Below are positions 3,793 through 5,389 of a DNA stretch of 5,389 nt, piece by piece (positions within the stretch are counted from its first letter, which is position 1; each line of letters opens with the position of its first letter). The notes beneath the pieces were generated by a model that was not told the origin of the DNA, searched no databases, and was given only the letters and a program-made list of their open reading frames with translations. The position numbers were made by a program, and so were the translations under genes. The stretch is taken from assembly GCA_946623915.1 (NCBI GenBank), contig CAMORQ010000157.1, positions 1-5,389 on the forward strand. The letters run 5' to 3'. Origin of the DNA: an uncultured Coriobacteriaceae bacterium (GTDB taxonomy: Bacteria > Actinomycetota > Coriobacteriia > Coriobacteriales > Eggerthellaceae).

Positions 3793-5389
3793 CTAGGCTG
3801 CCGTCGTGTCGTCTAGATACGGCTTGGTATCGGGGCTGTCCACGCCTTCGGCCAGGAACGGCCCGCGCTCGTAGTCCTCCACCAATTCTTCGCCGTCGTA
3901 TTTCTCTATCTCGATGAGCAGGCTGTTGTAACCATCGACCTGCGGGAAGTAGTTCGACTGCTGCCCATCGGAGAGCATCTGCTCCGATCCGCCGCGGTCG
4001 AGAATCTGGTCGCCAGATTCATCGAAGACGGAATGCACGCCGTGCGGGATGCCTACGACGCCGGGCATCATGCCCTGCATGGGCTGGGCCTTGCGCAGCA
4101 TCTGCCCGAAATCGTTGAAGCAGCGCACGGTGTCGCCCGCCTTGATGCCGCGCGCTTCGGCGTCTTCGACGCTCATGAACACGGGGTTGTGGAAGGCTTC
4201 CTGAGTCCAGACCATGTTGTCGTAGCAGGTGTGGGCGCGGCGCATGTAGTGCGGCGTGTAGGCCTGCAGCGGGTACGCCGCCTTCTCGCCGCCGATCTTG
4301 CCGTCGACGAACGTCTCCTGGTAGCCGCGGTAGGGCACGAAGTAGTTCGCGTAGGGCTTGATGGGTTCGGGGTTGATGCCGATGCGGTTCACGTTGTCGG
4401 CCTTGAACTGGCAATAGATTTCCAGCTTGCCGCTCATGCTCGGACGCGGCCAGGCAGTGTCGGCAACCACCACGGACTCGCCGTCTTCACCGATGCCCAG
4501 TTTGTCATCGCGGTAGCCTACGTAGTTGCGCTTGTCGGACTCGGAGCGCTCGCACACGTAGCTGCCGTTTGCCATGAACTCGTCGAAGCTGACCTTGCCT
4601 TCCTGCTCGGGGTACAGGTCGCAATGGTACTTTTCCATGTCTTCCTTGGTCCAGCTGATGACAGGCTCCCACTTGGACAGGTCGGGCGCCAGCTCGCGCA
4701 TGCCGAGGAAGTAGCCCAGCCACTGCTCGTAGTTGCTCTTCGGGTACGCGTCGTCGGGATTAGCGCCCATCCGCTCCATGATCTCGCGGCACACGGCCTT
4801 TTCTTCGCGCACTTCGAACATGGGCTTGATCAGCGGCTTCCATGCGAGAAGGGCGTCTTTGCGCTGCTTCTGCCCGTTGCCGTCGCCGAAGGGAGACGGC
4901 CAGCACAGGTCTCCCCAGCTTTCGTCGTCGTTGCCTTCCCAGTGGCTTGCCACCGGCAAGATGATGTCGGCGAACTGCGCGGTCAGGCTCATCTTGATTT
5001 CGAAACTGAAGCAGGCGTCGGCCGCGCGCATCACTTCAACGCCGGTGGAAAGGTTGCCGCGCGTCTGCAGGAAGTTGGAGCACGTCTGGAACAGGATGCG
5101 CGGGTTCACCGGCATCTCCTTGGCCTCGTGGTAGGTGGGCGTGTTGGAGCGCAGCTTGGTGGGATCGTCTTCGGGGGACGAACCGGCGTCGTAGGGGCCT
5201 TCCGACGTGGAGATGTACTTGCCGTCCTTCAGCGAACTCCACCAGCTGTTGCCCTCGATGCAGATGTTGGGTTTGGCCGGCGCCGCCGCCAACGCGTCGA
5301 TGTAGCCGTAGTCGCCTCCCGCATGCGCGATCATGCGGTAACCGGAGTCGCCCGCATCCCACGTGTAGATGGCCGCGCAGCCGTGTCCG
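3793..5389 (-). CDS. Molybdopterin-dependent oxidoreductase (DMSO reductase family), C-terminal part
   Basis: The frame is open from the right edge (first full codon 5388-5386) to the stop at 3793-3795, giving 531 residues; an internal ATG at 5334 is not the start. Visible family landmarks, in visible-residue numbers, are TAQFADIILPVASHWEG (136-152), MSGKLEIYCQ (318-327), and the C-terminal molybdopterin-dinucleotide-binding barrel from YPLQAYTPHY (372) through DAEARGIKAGDTVRCFND (409-426) to IPHGVHSVFD. Full-length relatives usually run to 750-1000 residues, so the Tat signal, N-terminal [4Fe-4S] cysteines and molybdenum-ligand residue lie outside the window. It is the catalytic subunit of the operon with the ferredoxin-like and TorD-like genes. 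Substrate cannot be assigned: S- or N-oxide reductases, catechol dehydroxylases and other reductases of gut Eggerthellaceae share this fold. Confidence 0.93.
   Translation of the reverse strand, partial: GHGCAAIYTWDAGDSGYRMIAHAGGDYGYIDALAAAPAKPNICIEGNSWWSSLKDGKYISTSEGPYDAGSSPEDDPTKLRSNTPTYHEAKEMPVNPRILFQTCSNFLQTRGNLSTGVEVMRAADACFSFEIKMSLTAQFADIILPVASHWEGNDDESWGDLCWPSPFGDGNGQKQRKDALLAWKPLIKPMFEVREEKAVCREIMERMGANPDDAYPKSNYEQWLGYFLGMRELAPDLSKWEPVISWTKEDMEKYHCDLYPEQEGKVSFDEFMANGSYVCERSESDKRNYVGYRDDKLGIGEDGESVVVADTAWPRPSMSGKLEIYCQFKADNVNRIGINPEPIKPYANYFVPYRGYQETFVDGKIGGEKAAYPLQAYTPHYMRRAHTCYDNMVWTQEAFHNPVFMSVEDAEARGIKAGDTVRCFNDFGQMLRKAQPMQGMMPGVVGIPHGVHSVFDESGDQILDRGGSEQMLSDGQQSNYFPQVDGYNSLLIEIEKYDGEELVEDYERGPFLAEGVDSPDTKPYLDDTTAA

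Overview
The window is GC-rich with strongly G/C-ended codons. It carries a DMSO-reductase-family molybdoenzyme operon, a four-cysteine flavoprotein and a tcdA-like gene. This combination suggests an anaerobic, respiratory-type actinobacterium of the Coriobacteriia (Eggerthellaceae-like: Eggerthella, Slackia, Gordonibacter and relatives). That placement is inferred from gene content and protein style; the sequence has no rRNA or other marker gene to confirm it.

Layout, left to right. (1) 1-77 is the last 24 codons of an unidentified plus-strand gene, followed by a strong intrinsic terminator (113-149). (2) 121-345 is non-coding and holds a tandem array of degenerate 35-38 bp units, each with a short inverted repeat. 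(3) 454-1074 and 1074-1811 form a two-gene plus-strand operon: an NAD(P)H-dependent FMN reductase / iron-sulfur-flavoprotein-like protein, then a ThiF/E1-like enzyme that is very probably TcdA (cyclisation of t6A in tRNA). The stop and start overlap by one base (TAGTG). (4) 1812-2268 is the gap between convergent genes. It holds two very large palindromes: a perfect 29-bp inverted repeat whose left arm lies in a duplicated copy of the tcdA 3' end, and a ~66-bp near-continuous stem-loop. (5) 5389-2269, on the minus strand, reads molybdopterin catalytic subunit (C-terminal 531 residues only), then a ferredoxin-like subunit with four [4Fe-4S] sites, then a TorD/DmsD-type maturation chaperone. Two GC-rich hairpins lie between the ferredoxin and chaperone genes.

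How the genes work together. The minus-strand genes make a complex iron-sulfur molybdoenzyme: a bis-MGD catalytic subunit, its electron-transfer partner, and the chaperone that normally guards cofactor loading and Tat export. Its substrate cannot be read from this window because the N-terminal half is missing. No membrane-anchor gene (DmsC/NrfD type) lies downstream of the ferredoxin gene. The plus-strand pair links a redox flavoprotein to a tRNA-modifying enzyme by probable translational coupling; a functional link between them is not established.

The least explained parts are the non-coding structures: the hairpin array at 121-345, the tcdA-derived duplication and palindrome at 1766-1910, and the long stem-loop at 1964-2113. 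I saw no tRNA, rRNA, CRISPR array, transposase or phage gene.
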